The notes below the pieces were generated by a model that saw nothing but the letters and a program-made list of their open reading frames with translations, was not told where the DNA came from and did no database searches. 64,000 bases of DNA from Brachionus manjavacas. Taxonomy: Eukaryota; Rotifera; Eurotatoria; Ploima; Brachionidae. The first letter of the stretch is position 1; every line of letters begins with the position of its first letter. The position numbers were made by a program, and so were the translations under genes. Of the stretch, positions 1 to 11,454 are shown in pieces. The stretch lies in NCBI GenBank assembly GCA_019054805.1, contig JAHQIY010000002.1, forward strand, positions 4,960,001 to 5,024,000, in the 5' to 3' direction.

Positions 1-281
1 GTAAAACTAAAAATTGATTAAAAAAACATCAATATTCGTATCTGTAAAAAAAGTTTACATTATTCTGAAAATTTTACCGTAAAACAAATAACTAAAGTAT
101 TGTTCTAATAAATAATATAATATTAAATTTGATAACTAATAAAAAATTTAAATGATTTAAATTTTACTTTATAATAAAGTTTTCAATTTCAGTTTTTATT
201 ATGTTTTTAATTTTTTTAATTCCAGTTTTTAGATTTAATGATAAAATATGGTTTATAAATTTATCTTATTTTTTTTTTTAG

Positions 282-812
282 CATGATTTAGAATCAGAAG
301 ATGAAATGCCAAGTCCAATTCGATGCATTTATGAAAGATTGAAAGATGATGGTATCTATTTACTTGAAAATGGACTATGTATGTATCTTTGGATTGGCGC
401 CAATGTTCAGTCAAATTTGATACAAAATCTGTTCGGTGTGTCGGCTATGCAGCAGTTAAATGTTGAAAAAGTAAATTTAATAAACTAGTTTGATAATAGA
501 TAATTTTTTAAAATTTATTAAAAGGCAAAAATATTGGAGATCGATACTCAAATATCGGTTAATCTTCGTTCTTTGATCAACAAAATTAATCAAGAGCGAA
601 AGTCTAATTTAAAAGTAAATTTTTAATGTTTAAATCAAAATTTAAAATATTAATATTTTAATCTTTAGTTAACTGTAGCGCGTAAAGGAGATAGTTTGGA
701 ATATTTTTTCAAAAATTTACTGGTCGAAGACAAAGGCACTGGCCCAAATAGTATGTCATATGTAGAGTATTTATACCATTTGCACAGAGAAATTAAAAAT
801 ATTTTGAGCTAA
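282..812 (+). CDS. SEC24: SEC24 C-terminal part (COPII coat cargo adaptor), 5' end outside window
   Basis: Sec24 pairs with Sec23 in the inner COPII coat at ER exit sites and binds cargo. Three exons (282-470, 525-614, 669-812; both introns phase 0) encode the last 132 residues. The first visible exon follows a T-rich tract and AG at 280-281. It carries the gelsolin-like segment of the family, with YERLKDDGIYLLENGLC followed by LWIGA. The last exon has KNLLVEDKG and then SYVEYLYHLHREI, matching the usual C-terminal VEDKG...SYVDFLCCVHKEI pattern. Translation ends at TAA 810-812 after a short conserved tail, so the C-terminus is intact. Bases 1-281 look like intron; upstream exons lie outside the window. 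The exact paralogue (A/B or C/D type) cannot be told from this piece. Confidence 0.93.
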
Positions 813-1404
813 ATATGTTAAATTATTAATGTTTTTTTTAAATAAGTTTATGATCAGAGTGAATTGGCTTGAGTCGATATTAACAAACTTTGGTTTTTTC
901 ACTCTGAATTTGAAAGACAGTTTAGAATGAAGCGTGATTTATTAATTTTTAGTCTTTTTAAATAAAAAATATTTTATTCTCTATGAAAAATAAAATCGAT
1001 TTTTAAAACTAATATTTTTTAATGAATTCACTTATTTTCACACAAGCTTATTGAGAATAATGTAAAATTAAATCACTCAAAATAGCTAATAATTATGTTA
1101 AAAACTTTATTTAAAATGTAAATAAATAAAAAAATTATAAAAACACAAGATTAGCTAGTATTTTTTTGGAGAGGGTTGTGAATTTCTTTTCAATTTTAAA
1201 AACTTGAATAACTTTTTTGAGTCCAATTTTTCAGAACACAAGATTTTTTAAAATAATTTTAATAAAAGAAATTTTTATAATCACCATAAGTAATAGAGCA
1301 AGAAATAGAACAAATTTTTAAAGATTTAAAAATATAAGGTAATTTTAAACATAAAAAAATCATCATATGTAAATAACTCTATTAATTGATTACTTTTAAT
1401 TTTA
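813..1404. other. AT-rich intergenic stretch
   Basis: SEC24 3' flank with AATAAA-like signals near 960-970 that could end its transcript. I see no other gene or structured element. Confidence 0.6.
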
Positions 1405-1528
1405 GAATTAAGCTATTCAGAAAGATTAGCTGCATTGAATTTAACCAGTCTAGAGACCAGAAGATTAAGAGGTATCCCTAGTCTTCAAGAACAATCCAGA
1501 AAATAAGTTTTGTCTAATCTCTAGACGT
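1405..1528 (+). mobile_element. LINE reverse-transcriptase remnant, left half, split by an LTR element
   Basis: The plus strand reads LSYSERLAALNLTSLETRRL, the pattern found just before the C-terminal end of CR1/Jockey-type reverse transcriptases (compare ERRKRDDLIQMYKLVKG at 10.9 kb). The open frame is lost soon after. Its continuation lies beyond the inserted LTR element, at 6131. The final bases ACGT (1525-1528) are the left target-site copy of that insertion. Confidence 0.75.
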
Positions 1529-1552
1529 TGTGACGGTAACTTAATTAAAAGA

Positions 1553-4500
1553 TTAACTAACAGTTCTACCTTGATCGGTTAACCATGATAATGGTGTTCC
1601 GAATTTGTTGATTACGTCTTCCTTTAAAAACATCACTGTAATCTCAGCTGTATAACTTGGGACAGCCTTGGCAACGACAAACTTTGAAAAATGGTCAATT
1701 GCAATAATAATAAATCTGTTGCTTCTTATTGTCATCTTTAACGGACCTGCAACATCGACACAAATTAAATCCCAAATTTTGTTCACTTTGATTGATACTA
1801 AAGGGTGTTTGTTGCCCTTTTTTGTTGATAGCTTGAATTTTTGGCACGTGTCACATGATTTACAATAATCATAGACAAATGACTTGATACCAGGCCAACT
1901 AAACCTTGATTCTAAACTTCTAAAAGTCTTCTCGAATCCTAAATGACCTGACGTAATTGCATCATGGTAAAAGCTGCAAATTTGTAATTGCTTGTGCTTT
2001 GGAACAATTACCAAATTTGTGCCAGCTTTACCCTTGAGGTAGAGTGTACCTCTTTCAATTATTAATTGGTCTTGATTTGCCTTCCAATAACTCGCATTTT
2101 CCACATCCTGAAAATCGATTTTGTCTCCTGTTTTGATTGCTAACTTGACTAAGGCTATTTCTCTGTCCATTTCTTGCTCAAATTCCCAATCAATGTTTAT
2201 ATTAAAATCGAGTGCATTTACATCATGCTCGACTTTTAATATTTCAATACTATTAACTCCTTCTTGAGTTATTCTTGATAATACATCAGCTGTATTATTC
2301 TGCTTCCCTGGACAATACACAATTGAATAATCTAACTCTTGAAGTTTTAACAACAATTTGTATAACCGACCATTCGGTTCTTTTGACTTGACCAAAGTAC
2401 TAAGCGGTTTATGGTCGGTAAAAAATTTTATGTGTCTCCCATAAATATATGCTTGAAAATGCCTTGAAGCCCAAACTATTGCTAGCATCTCTCTCTCGCT
2501 AGTCGAATAGTTCCGTTCACTTACATTTAATTGTCTGCTACCGTACGCAACCGGATGAATCTTGACATTCACCATTTGAGTTAAAACTGCTCCAATACCA
2601 ACACCTGAAGCATCTGTATAAATTGCAAAATCTTTCTTGAAATCTGGATAAACCAACACTGGTGCCTTGACCAATTGCTCTTTAAGCCTCTCAAAAGCTT
2701 CTTGAGTCTCACTTGTCCACTGGAAAATCATTTTAGCTTTTGTAAGCTCAAACAAACATGCGGCAGTTGTACTAAACTCAGGAATGAATCGACGGTAATA
2801 CGACATCATCCCTAAAAAACGCTTTATATCGTCCTTATTCTTTGGAGCTTCCATTTTTGAAATCACTTGTGTCTTAGCTTGATCTGGTTTTAACCCACTA
2901 CTTGTTATACAGTAACCTAAATAATTTACTTGACTCATTCCAAAACAACACTTTGATGGCTTTAATTTAAGATTAGCACTTTTAAACCTTGATAAGATCA
3001 ATTCTAGACGATACAAATGTGATGCAAAATCCCTTGAATAGACCATCACATCGTCTAAATACACCAAACAATATTTCCATGTGAGATTCCGAAGGAGGGT
3101 GTCCATGAGTCTCTCGAATGTAGACGGCGCATTACATAGACCAAACGGCATAACGCTGAAATGATACAGCTTATTATTGGCTATGAATGCTGTCTTCTCT
3201 TTATCGTCACGAGCTAGTGGTATTTGCCAATATCCACTAGCTAGATCTAGCGTACTAAAAAATTTTGAACCACCCAACGCGTCTATCGTGTCATCTATAC
3301 GCGGCAACGGATACGAATCCTTTACTGTAACTTGATTTAGTTTTCTAAAATCAATGCAAAATCTAAATTCTTGCTTTTGTCCATCTTGAACCTTCTTCTT
3401 GACCAATATAATTGGACTAGACCAAGGACTATGACTTTCTTCTATAACCTTGCTCCTTAACATTTGCTTTATTTGTCGATCTACCTCCTCTTGTGCTGCT
3501 TGAGGTAATCTATATGCTCTTTGCCTTAACGGTATCGCATCACCCGTATTTATTTTATGCTCTGTACCATTTGAATTTCCCATCTCGAATTCTGACCACT
3601 GGAATACATCCACATACTTTAGTATTAATTTTACTAAATCATTTCGATCATTGATCGATAGCTCTTGATTAATTTTAATTTTTGAAAAATCTATTTTCAT
3701 CTCTTGTTCAGATGACTTCTTTACATCTTGAACATCTTCTGCTTGATCATCCACGACCTCAGCTTCGTTTACTACTCCGATTACTGTTCCATTTTCTATA
3801 ACCGTGTCGTTATTGGACGCATTTAAAACACTAACATATATTGTACCATCATCTTGAACATTTCCAACACTATTTGCCCACACAACACCTCTTGATAAAT
3901 CACTTATCGACGGCGACTTAGGTTCAAACATCAACCCTTTTGATTTGTCTACACAATCAATCTTGACTTTAACCAAATTTTCTGAACTCGCTTTAACACA
4001 TACTTTACCATCTAGTTTTATTATTTTTGAATACGGTTTCGCTTCTTCGACTTGATTTGAAATATAATTCAACCGAAATTCATCATCATTGTCTTTGATT
4101 GATATCTGGCACTTCTCAAAGTCGAAATTTGCTTTGAATTTCTTGAGAAAGTCGATACCCAATATACCAGTTTCTGACACATTTGCGAAAATAAAATCAT
4201 GATTTCCGACCCATTCGTTGATTCTCAATTTCACTTGGCCAGTTGCACACTTGATTTTCTCTGTCTTACGAGCTGATCTTATTGTTAAGTCGGCTCGCTT
4301 GAGATCCCATCCATCCACTTGACCATTATTATTTAAAAATTGCTCTACTTGATTAGCCATATCTTTTGGTAATCTATCCGGACTTATAAAGGACGCTGTT
4401 GCTCCTGAATCAACTAACATGTTCATCGGTATGTCCTGATTGTTTACTTCTAACACTGCACTAACTCTGACTAGATTTGATGCTTGATTATGAGTACAAT

Positions 4501-5455
4501 TTTGCACATAAATTGTATTTGTTGTCTCTTCAAGACTTCCATAATCCTCTAACTCATCTAACTCAGCATCAATTGTATAACTTTTAGTGAATTTTGGATA
4601 GCTTTTTGATTGATTGCTTCGGTATTTGTTATTATTACTATAACTACTACTACTACCCTTGTTGTACCTCTCTTGATTAAACTCGGTACGCTTGCTTGAT
4701 GTTGGATATTCACTCGATTTACTATAACGCTTAAAACTATTCTCATTCGATTCCTTTCTAGAAGATTGATTAATTCTTGATAAACAATCCACACTCTTGT
4801 GACCAAACTTGCTACAAAAATTGCAACTACCATTAAATTTAACAACTTTTGGATTACTGAATTTAAACTCTCTATGTTCCATTTTGTTAATTTCCATTGG
4901 CTCCTGCTTAATTTGTTGGAAATGTCCTGTGTACATTTCCTTATAATCGACAGACTTGTCGAACACACTTACAATATCGGACCAACTTTTATCCGATTGT
5001 AACTCAAGGAAACTCTTGATGTGACTTGGTACTGTAGAAACTAATCTTGACATCAACATTCTTGATCTACCATTTAACTCTAACCCAGGCATACCCTTAT
5101 CTAGTAGCCTTTCTATATCATGACAAAAATCTCCGATTTTCTCATCTTGCTTCAATTGTCTTGAATAAAACAAATTTAAATAATACTCGGGTGACTTTAT
5201 ACATTTCCCTTTTAACGTATCTAATATCTTCTTGATATCTTCCTTATCAGCTGCTTGCATTTGGTCAAAAGCCTTCTTTGCTTTACCAACTAAACAAAAC
5301 TCAATTGCTTCTGCTTGCTTCTTAATATCCCATCCGTATATTAAGCAATCATACTTGAATGCTGACACAAAATCGTCATAACATCCACTTTCTCCATCAT
5401 AAGCTAAATTGTTACCCATACCACGTTTCAACATCTTACTGGCTTTGTATTCCAT
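1553..5455 (-). pseudogene. gag-pol frame of the LTR element (fossil)
   Basis: A single long frame fuses Gag and Pol. Parts seen in order: a Gag-like N-terminal region; one CCHC knuckle (CNFCSKFGHKSVDC, about residue 210); an aspartic protease with DSGA (about 350); reverse transcriptase with the YLDD box (about 820); RNase H with TDAS and FTDHKPL; and integrase with its HHCC zinc-binding region and the beginning of the core. This content and order fit Ty3/gypsy (Metaviridae-like) elements. It belongs to a broken element and is listed as a fossil. Confidence 0.9.
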
Positions 5456-5998
5456 TTACTAAGCTAAACTTATCTTCTAATCACAACTTGATTTTTACTT
5501 TTGCTTAACAAAAATCACTAAGCTTGACAACTTTTCACAGCACGACTTGATTTTCTATCTAAAATCACTAATGCTTGAACACAATTTCAAACTGACTTGA
5601 TTTTTCTTTCTTAAATACAAAATAATCACAATGATCACACTTATTTCTTTTGAATATCTTCTCTTTAAGTTCTATTCCTTTCCACTAAGCTCTTACACGC
5701 TTTTCTAATTCAATTGTTTCTAACTTTATTCTTTACACAATAAGAATTACACCCGATTTAAAATTTCTCTCGATTCAACAACGAAGAAATCTTTATTTTT
5801 TTTTCTTTGACACCCTATTACTTAACAATGCAACACAATGTGCTTGCAACTTAATTTCTACTACTATTTTCTAATGTTCTCTATTAACAACACGCCTCTT
5901 TACCAAAACTTGATTTTAGCACACACTTGAATCTTAACAAGCTTGATTCTTAACTCTTGACTAGCTTACACAATTTAAAGCTTAGCCGCTATCACCAA

Positions 5999-6130
5999 TG
6001 TGACGGTAACTTAATTAAAAGATTAACTAACAGTTAAGTTTTCTATATTTCTTTATTATTTAAAGTTAAGACCAAGTGAAGTCTTAAACTTCACTTCTAT
6101 TTATATTAGAAGGGAGGACCGGGTCTTACA
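5999..6130 (-). repeat. Long terminal repeat (5' LTR) of the LTR element
   Basis: A 132-bp repeat. On the minus strand it begins TGTAAGACCCGG and ends with CACA, and it contains an AATATAAATAG TATA-like box and an AATAAA signal. Its outer 37 bp recur at 1529-1565 at the other end of the element. The flanking ACGT copies mark the insertion. Confidence 0.85.
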
Positions 6131-6385
6131 ACGTCATGATTTTACGTTAGAAAGACAATTGGTAGAGAACTTTGAGCAAAGATTTATTTTTTTCAGCAAC
6201 AGAGTGGTCAATGTTTGGAATCGACTGGATAGAGTTGTTATTAATTCAGATAAATAGAATATTTTTAAAAACAAAAATGATAAACTTGATTCAAATAAGC
6301 TATTTTGATGAGGCTAAACCCTCGTTCAATGTGCTAGCACATTATAGCTTTCATTTTATTATAATTATTATAATTGCTGTATTTA
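6131..6385 (+). mobile_element. LINE remnant, right half (3' end), beyond the LTR insertion
   Basis: The plus strand reads NFEQRFIFFSNRVVNVWNRL, the C-terminal signature of CR1/Jockey-like ORF2 proteins (compare NFLTNRVVDIWNGL at 11.1 kb). A short 3' segment and an ATTATA-rich tail follow to about 6385. Together with 1405-1528 this is one LINE fragment interrupted by the LTR element. Confidence 0.72.
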
Positions 6386-6599
6386 AAATTTACTCTTGGA
6401 TCGATGATAAAGATGATAAAGTTTCATTATTGTTAAAAAAAAACATTATGCTTTTTGAAAATAATTTTCTGAAAATTATTTAATTTCAATTGAAAAATTT
6501 AATCCTTAAAATATTCCAATAAATATTTGAAAAAAATCAAGGGAATTAGCCACCAAAACTAAGAAGGACTGAATTTTAGAAGCAAATGCTTTCAAATAC

Positions 6600-7200
6600 C
6601 TTGAAATTCACATCAATAATATTAATTCAATAATTTAGTTGAGAGGTACTAGCAATGGGATCATTTTGAAAAAGCCACATTTATTTTTCAATTAAAAAGC
6701 TCAAAAGAATTTGAATTTGTCAAATTTGTCTTTGAATGCATTTGTTGAAGTTGCAGAAACGACAACGTCCAGTAGCTCGTTCCATTAGGATGCTACTTTT
6801 TTTGTGAAGAAGTTTTCTCTTGGCTTTGATAAGCCGGGTTGCTTCCTGAGTCTTGTTTTTTTACGTAGATTCATCGATGGGTGATTAATTTGTGGAGCTT
6901 GGCTTGAAACTGTCAAAGCATCTAGATAGACAATGCTATGTTTACTGACAAATTTGAAAAGTTGGAGTGCATCCCCTCTTTTCCTTCTTCTTTCAAGCGT
7001 AGTGATACCATTTTTTGCTAGTCTTGAGAGAAAATTGAGATTTCTGAGACTAGACACTAGTTTGGTAGCTCTACGTTGGACTTTTTCTTGTATTTTAATG
7101 TCTTTCTTTTGCAAAGGATTCCTAGCTGCTGTACAATATTCAAGATGCGGTCTTACAAACGCAGTGTTGAGTCTCCTGAAGTTGTCCATTTCCCGTTCTT
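6600..7200 (-). mobile_element. 5'-truncated LINE (CR1/Jockey-like) ORF2 C-terminus
   Basis: The minus strand encodes LNTAFVRPHLEYCTAARNP, then KVQRRATKLVSSL and LERRRKRGDALQLFKFV, the conserved stretch downstream of the reverse-transcriptase palm in CR1/Jockey-type LINEs. The frame continues past 6785 with WNELLDVVVSA and decays near 6700. Nothing 5' of the thumb region remains, as expected of truncated reverse transcription. It is not translated from its own start, and the first Met is incidental. Confidence 0.8.
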
Positions 7201-7820
7201 TTGGAAAACGGACAGAAAAATGGTTAAAACTTCAGAATCTATCAAATAATTATGAATTAATACTTGGGTAAGAACAAGAAAAAAATTATCATAAAATAAA
7301 TGGTTGGACAGCTATATTTATTATTTTTTCGGACGAATGCTGAAATAATTTTTTTAATTTTATCCTTTTTCTTTTAACATATTTTATATCATAATCTCAT
7401 TGAGAAATTATAAATCATTGTCATTCAAAAATTTTGCACTGCAGCAGTTTTCAAAAATCAATTCAAAACTATTTGGTTACTAGAGGTTGACATTTAGATT
7501 TTCATATGAAAATTTTTCTGATGGTTCCTTAAAATCTTAGCTTTATGAAAATAAGTTCATAAATTTTGGACTGATTAAAAATCAATTTCAAAATTCAATT
7601 ACTAAAAAACAAAATAAATTTCAGAAAAACGCACCTCTATCTTTATGGCTTGATAAAGATTTTTTTTATGAAAATAAAATTTTCATATCTGTTTATTTTA
7701 ATTTCAAAAACAAAGCATTTATTCAGAATATATGTCTCTATAAGCATATAGAATATTAAGTGATAAAAGACTAGCTGATACATAAATTTTTTTTTTAATT
7801 TATCAAAAATTTGAGCAACA
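7201..7820. other. AT-rich intergenic stretch before the PPxY gene cluster
   Basis: No gene or clear repeat seen. The last 100 bases presumably hold the promoter and 5' UTR of the first PPxY gene; I could not identify a convincing TATA box. Confidence 0.5.
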
Positions 7821-8112
7821 ATGGACTCATTTTTGACAATTATTATTTTATTGATTTTCATTGCGCTATTAATTTACTTGTATCTTAAGCTATCAAAAAA
7901 AAACGCAGCAAGATTTCAAACAAGACGTAAAAGTAAGAGCTTATTTAATCTGATAATTAATTTAAATTTTTACTTAAGGATGGGGGAGATTTCATAGCCA
8001 TAGAAATACTCAACCACAAGTTTATGTAATTGATCCTAATCCTATACAAAGACCTCAGCCAAACGAGGATTTGCCTCCGGCTTACGATGTAGTCATAAAT
8101 CAATCTAAATAA
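7821..8112 (+). CDS. Single-pass membrane microprotein with C-terminal PPxY, paralogue A
   Basis: Two exons (7821-7932, 7979-8112; 46-bp phase-1 intron, GTAAGA...TTAAG) encode 81 residues. Residues 4-23 form a hydrophobic helix (FLTIIILLIFIALLIYLYLK). A basic stretch (KLSKK...RRK) follows directly, so the C-terminus should face the cytosol. The soluble tail is polar and Pro/Asn/Gln-rich and ends LPPAYDVVINQSK, with a PPxY motif at about residues 70-73. PPxY peptides are known ligands of WW domains such as those of NEDD4-family ubiquitin ligases. I infer a small membrane adaptor but recognise no named family. It heads a same-strand row of three; exon 2 shares RW and HRNTQ with paralogue B at the same intron phase. 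No signal peptide is cleaved by eye. Confidence 0.8.
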
Positions 8113-8358
8113 AATTTTAAAATAATTTTACTTTCTTTTGATGAAAAATAAATAACTTTTTAATTTCAAGGCTAATTTTAATTAACGAAGAAGTTATCAA
8201 TCTTTTTGAGTTTTTTACCTGAATAGAAAAATTTTATAACTAAACTTAAATTATGTAAGCGAATTTTTTATCTCAAGATAATGCTAATAAAAAAATTCAA
8301 TTTTTCGTTTTATTCAAATTTTATTTAAATCTAAAAAAAAGTTTTATAAATTAAAGCC

Positions 8359-8723
8359 ATGGACGATTTTGAAGATTTTCTTCCCTTTTTATTAATATTT
8401 TTTGCAATAGTTTTTCTAGTAATTATAATACTTGTTATAATTTACTTGAGGAGAAAAAGACAGAGACAATCGAATTCCCAAAGATTAGATAGTAAGCTAA
8501 TTTAAAAATCGTAACTTTGTGCATAATATTTTTACATAATTAAAAATTTTAAAATATTTAATAAATCAAAGGATGGACAATTACTCATAGGAATACTCAA
8601 AATCAGCCAAGAGTCATTTTAACTCCAGTCCCGCAACAAAATACCAAAAACAATCAAGCACAACCACCTGAAGCTCAAGACGACCATCCTCCTTCTTATG
8701 AAGACATTATTAATAATTCATAG
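8359..8723 (+). CDS. Single-pass membrane microprotein with C-terminal PPxY, paralogue B
   Basis: Exons 8359-8491 and 8572-8723 (80-bp phase-1 intron) give 94 residues. The N-terminus is acidic (MDDFEDF), then a helix of about 20 residues (residues 7-26, FLPFLLIFFAIVFLVIIILV) and a basic run (RRKRQRQ), indicating N-out/C-in topology. The tail is rich in Pro, Gln and Asn and ends HPPSYEDIINNS, with PPSY at residues 84-87. Exon 2 opens with RWTITHRNTQ, matching RWGRFHSHRNTQ of paralogue A after an intron at the same place and phase, which shows tandem duplication. Start codons are 538 bp apart. Function is unknown; a WW-domain adaptor role is inferred only from the motif and topology. Confidence 0.8.
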
Positions 8724-8896
8724 ACTTATCTTTTAGGCTTGTAACTGTAATGATTTATCAGTTAACTTTAAAAAAAATTATGAATCATCTTTAAGAATTT
8801 AATAAACTATAAAAGCACAGCTATATCTTTTGTTAAAAAATTATAAAATTTTTTATTTTTCAAAATTGAAAAAATTTCTTTAATAATAACTAAAAA

Positions 8897-9341
8897 ATGG
8901 AATTTCTATTAAATTCAAAGCAAGCCAGTAAACTTTTGAAAGATAATAGCCAGTAAGTATTTTTTATATCAAAATTAATAATAAAATTACAATAAATTTA
9001 ATCTAAGGGGATTTGATTTTTTGAGTTTAATTCTTTTAGTACTGAATTTAGTCCTTTTTTTTATTTCATTGATTTTATGGTTTGTGTTGATTAAAGAAAG
9101 AAGAAAGATCACTCATCTAAAAAAATACCGTAAAATTTAACTATAATAATTTTCTTAAAATAAATTATAAATTTTAGAATCACAATCAAATATAATTTCT
9201 TCTCAGAATGCAACACGAAACAGTTCAACTACAAATCCTCTAAGAACTGAGCCTATACAGCTATTTCCTAGATTATCACGAATAAATTCGACATTACCCC
9301 CTTCTTATGATCAAATTTTTACTCAACAAAATCATAGTTAA
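8897..9341 (+). CDS. Single-pass membrane microprotein with C-terminal PPxY, paralogue C
   Basis: Three exons (8897-8952, 9008-9129, 9178-9341) give 113 residues. Unlike A and B, an extra N-terminal exon encodes 18 polar residues ahead of the membrane helix (about residues 22-46, ending FISLILWFVLI). The helix is followed by KERRKITHLKK, again placing the C-terminus in the cytosol. The second intron is phase 1, directly after the basic stretch, as in A and B. The tail is Ser/Thr/Asn-rich and ends LPPSYDQIFTQQNHS, with PPSY at residues 100-103. It is the most diverged of the three. All splice ends are GT-AG and the phases close exactly, so this is unlikely to be a chance frame. No annotated family recognised. 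Confidence 0.75.
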
Positions 9342-9812
9342 ACAATTATCCATTTCTTTTAATAAAAACGACTGACTCGTGGACAAGCCACCGGTCAGCC
9401 AACATTTTTATTTTCTAACAAAAATATTTTTATTTAATTATTAATAGCATTTTTTAAAAAACTTTAGAATGATTTTCTTTGTCGACTCACGCCTATATCT
9501 TCCAATTTTTCTGGAAAATTATACGAAGAAAATTTTTTTTTAATTTTTAAGCTTTTGAGAAATTTAAATTAGAAGTATATTAGATATTTAGTCTTTTAGA
9601 AATAACGGCGAAAAACGAGTTTTTGTTATTTGTCTATATGCGACGAGCTCCTTCAGATTAGCAAAAAAAAATCTAAAGATATGGTAAAATATATAAAAAA
9701 AATAAATAAAATTTAAATCAATTAAGTGTCACCAATTTTAATAAATGCTGAAAAAACAGTTCGGACGGATTTTAATATCGAAAACAGCGTACCTCTCATT
9801 CATGATGGCTAC
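9342..9812. other. AT-rich intergenic stretch with a relic of a LINE 3' end
   Basis: Near 9640-9665 a short run (GAGCTCCTTCAGATTAGC) resembles the LINE 3' terminus seen at 11478-11503 and 19305-19335 and may be an old copy. Otherwise nothing recognised. Confidence 0.35.
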
Positions 9813-10240
9813 CCAGTCAAACATTTTATTGAGATTTTTTGTAGTATCTTTAAAGATTCTTTATAAAATCGCTAAAATTTGGTCTATTTTAAAGAAAAAA
9901 TAGAGATATTTTAGAGATAAAAAAAATCATTAATTAAACAAAAAAAATCTTTGTTTTTTCTCTATATTCTTTTTAAAATTTTTAATCTGTTTTACCAGTC
10001 AAAACTTTTAAAGAGATATTTTGTAAATTCTTTCAAGATTCTTTAAAAAATCTTTATAAATTGAATTATTTTGAAGAAAAAATTGAGATATTTTACAGAT
10101 AAAAAAATCATTAATTTGAATAAAAAAAATCTTTATTTTTTCTCTATATTCTCTTTAAAATTCTTAATCTGTTCTGCCAGTCAAAAAGTTTTAGAGATTT
10201 TGTTTACAATTTCTTTATTATTTTATTTGTTTATTGGGAA
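9813..10240 (+). repeat. Tandem repeat, period about 182 bp, roughly 2.4 units
   Basis: The word CCAGTCAAA starts near-identical blocks at 9813, 9995 and 10177. Units 1 and 2 both run through AGATTCTTTA, GAAAAAA, GAGATATTTTA, ATCATTAATT and TTTTTCTCTATATTCT to TTAATCTGTT. The third unit is cut after about 65 bp, where LINE sequence takes over. I see no coding potential, and it could be a small satellite. Confidence 0.8.
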
Positions 10241-10245
10241 GATTG

Positions 10246-11310
10246 GGAAGATGTGTCGAGTGGAGTTCCGCAAGGGTCAGTCCTTGGTCATATTCTATTT
10301 GTAATTTACATAAACGACTTACTCGAAGTATTAAAGGAATTTAATCTATCGTACGCAGACGATTTGAAAATAATCGGATCTCTAAGTCCAGACTTAACCA
10401 CACCACTTTCTGTACAAACCGAGTTAAACAACCTGACTACTTGGAAAGATCTATGGTCTACTGATCTAAATTTAGAAAAATGCATTGTAATGCACATTGG
10501 TAAAAAGAACCCTAATTTTCAATATCAAATGATTAATCAAGCAAATGGTCTTTCTCATACTCTAAGCGAAACGATTGAAGAAAAAGATCTTGGTGTTTAT
10601 ATAACAAGTGATCTAAAGTGGAAAAAAAAATGCTCAGCAGCATCGGCAAAAGCAAATAGAGCACTAGGTATGATCAAGCACACTTTTAAAAACTTAAGTG
10701 TTTTTTCGCTTAGACTACTCAATACAGCACTAGTCCGTCCTCATTTAGAATATGCTGTAAGTGTCTGGAGCCCAACAGCAAAAGGTGACATATATATAGT
10801 CGAAAAGGTGCAACGTAGAGCGACCAAGTTTCTAAGTTGTCTAAAAAATCTACCATATGAATCAAGGTTAAAGATCTTAAATTTGACAACTCTTTAAGAA
10901 AGACGTAAAAGAGATGATCTAATCCAAATGTACAAATTAGTCAAAGGTATGGAAAATATAAGTTTAATAAACGGAATTAATTATGCGAAAACAACAACAG
11001 GGCCAGCTAGTAATCTGAGAAGACATGACAAGAGGCTAGTAAGAGAACTAAACAAGAATGGTCGGCATCGCTTTAACTTTTTAACAAACAGAGTAGTGGA
11101 CATATGGAATGGTTTGTCAACACGAGCTATAAATGCGGTTTCACTCAATGGTTTCAGGGCAATAATCGACAAAGAAGTTTTTGGAATAAATAGAAGCAAC
11201 GACTGCTAAGGCTCTTAATGGGCCAGACGTCATATTTGGCGTTGGTATAGCGTTCATTCGCTGTACAGCAGTTTAAACTACTACTTCTACTACTACTACT
11301 ACTATTTTTG
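10246..11310 (+). mobile_element. 5'-truncated CR1/Jockey-like LINE with intact 3' end
   Basis: Begins inside the reverse transcriptase at SSGVPQGSVLGHILFVIYIN, with the catalytic YADD box near 10350. It continues through LGVYITSDLKWKKK, LVRPHLEYAVSVW and KVQRRATKFLS to the C-terminal NFLTNRVVDIWNGLS, stopping at TAA 11207-11209. One in-frame TAA (10895-10897) lies where relatives have Glu before ERRKRDD; the rest of the frame is open. A 3' UTR of about 70 bp ends in a CTA-rich microsatellite (ACTACTTCTACTACTACTAC, 11280-11306), a typical LINE tail. A recent, dead-on-arrival insertion. Confidence 0.88.
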
Positions 11311-11454
11311 TGCCGATAAATGAAAAAAAATTATATATCTTCTATTTTAAAAAATAAAAATACCCTAACATTCTAATTCTTATTTCTTAAGAGACTTTTA
11401 GATTTGAGCATTAGCAAAGTCTCATCAATCAAGCATGAGAATAGAGTTTATTTA

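Larger units (their letters stand above)
1529..6130 (-). mobile_element. Ty3/gypsy-type LTR retrotransposon, broken, inserted in a LINE
   Basis: A minus-strand LTR element flanked by the 4-bp target duplication ACGT (1525-1528 and 6131-6134). The right-hand repeat, its 5' LTR, spans 5999-6130. The left-hand repeat is much shorter. Between them lies one long gag-pol frame and, at 5456-5998, an untranslated leader next to the LTR with a possible primer-binding site beginning TTGGTG. The order protease, reverse transcriptase, RNase H, integrase is that of Ty3/gypsy. The element is broken, with about one major break, but its long frame and clean target duplication suggest a fairly young insertion. 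Confidence 0.9.

Noticed and set aside
4558-5235. Frames on either strand inside the LTR element (4558-4968, 4799-5002, 5047-5235)
   Set aside because: Shadow frames of the long gag-pol frame, with no codon-like or protein-like character.
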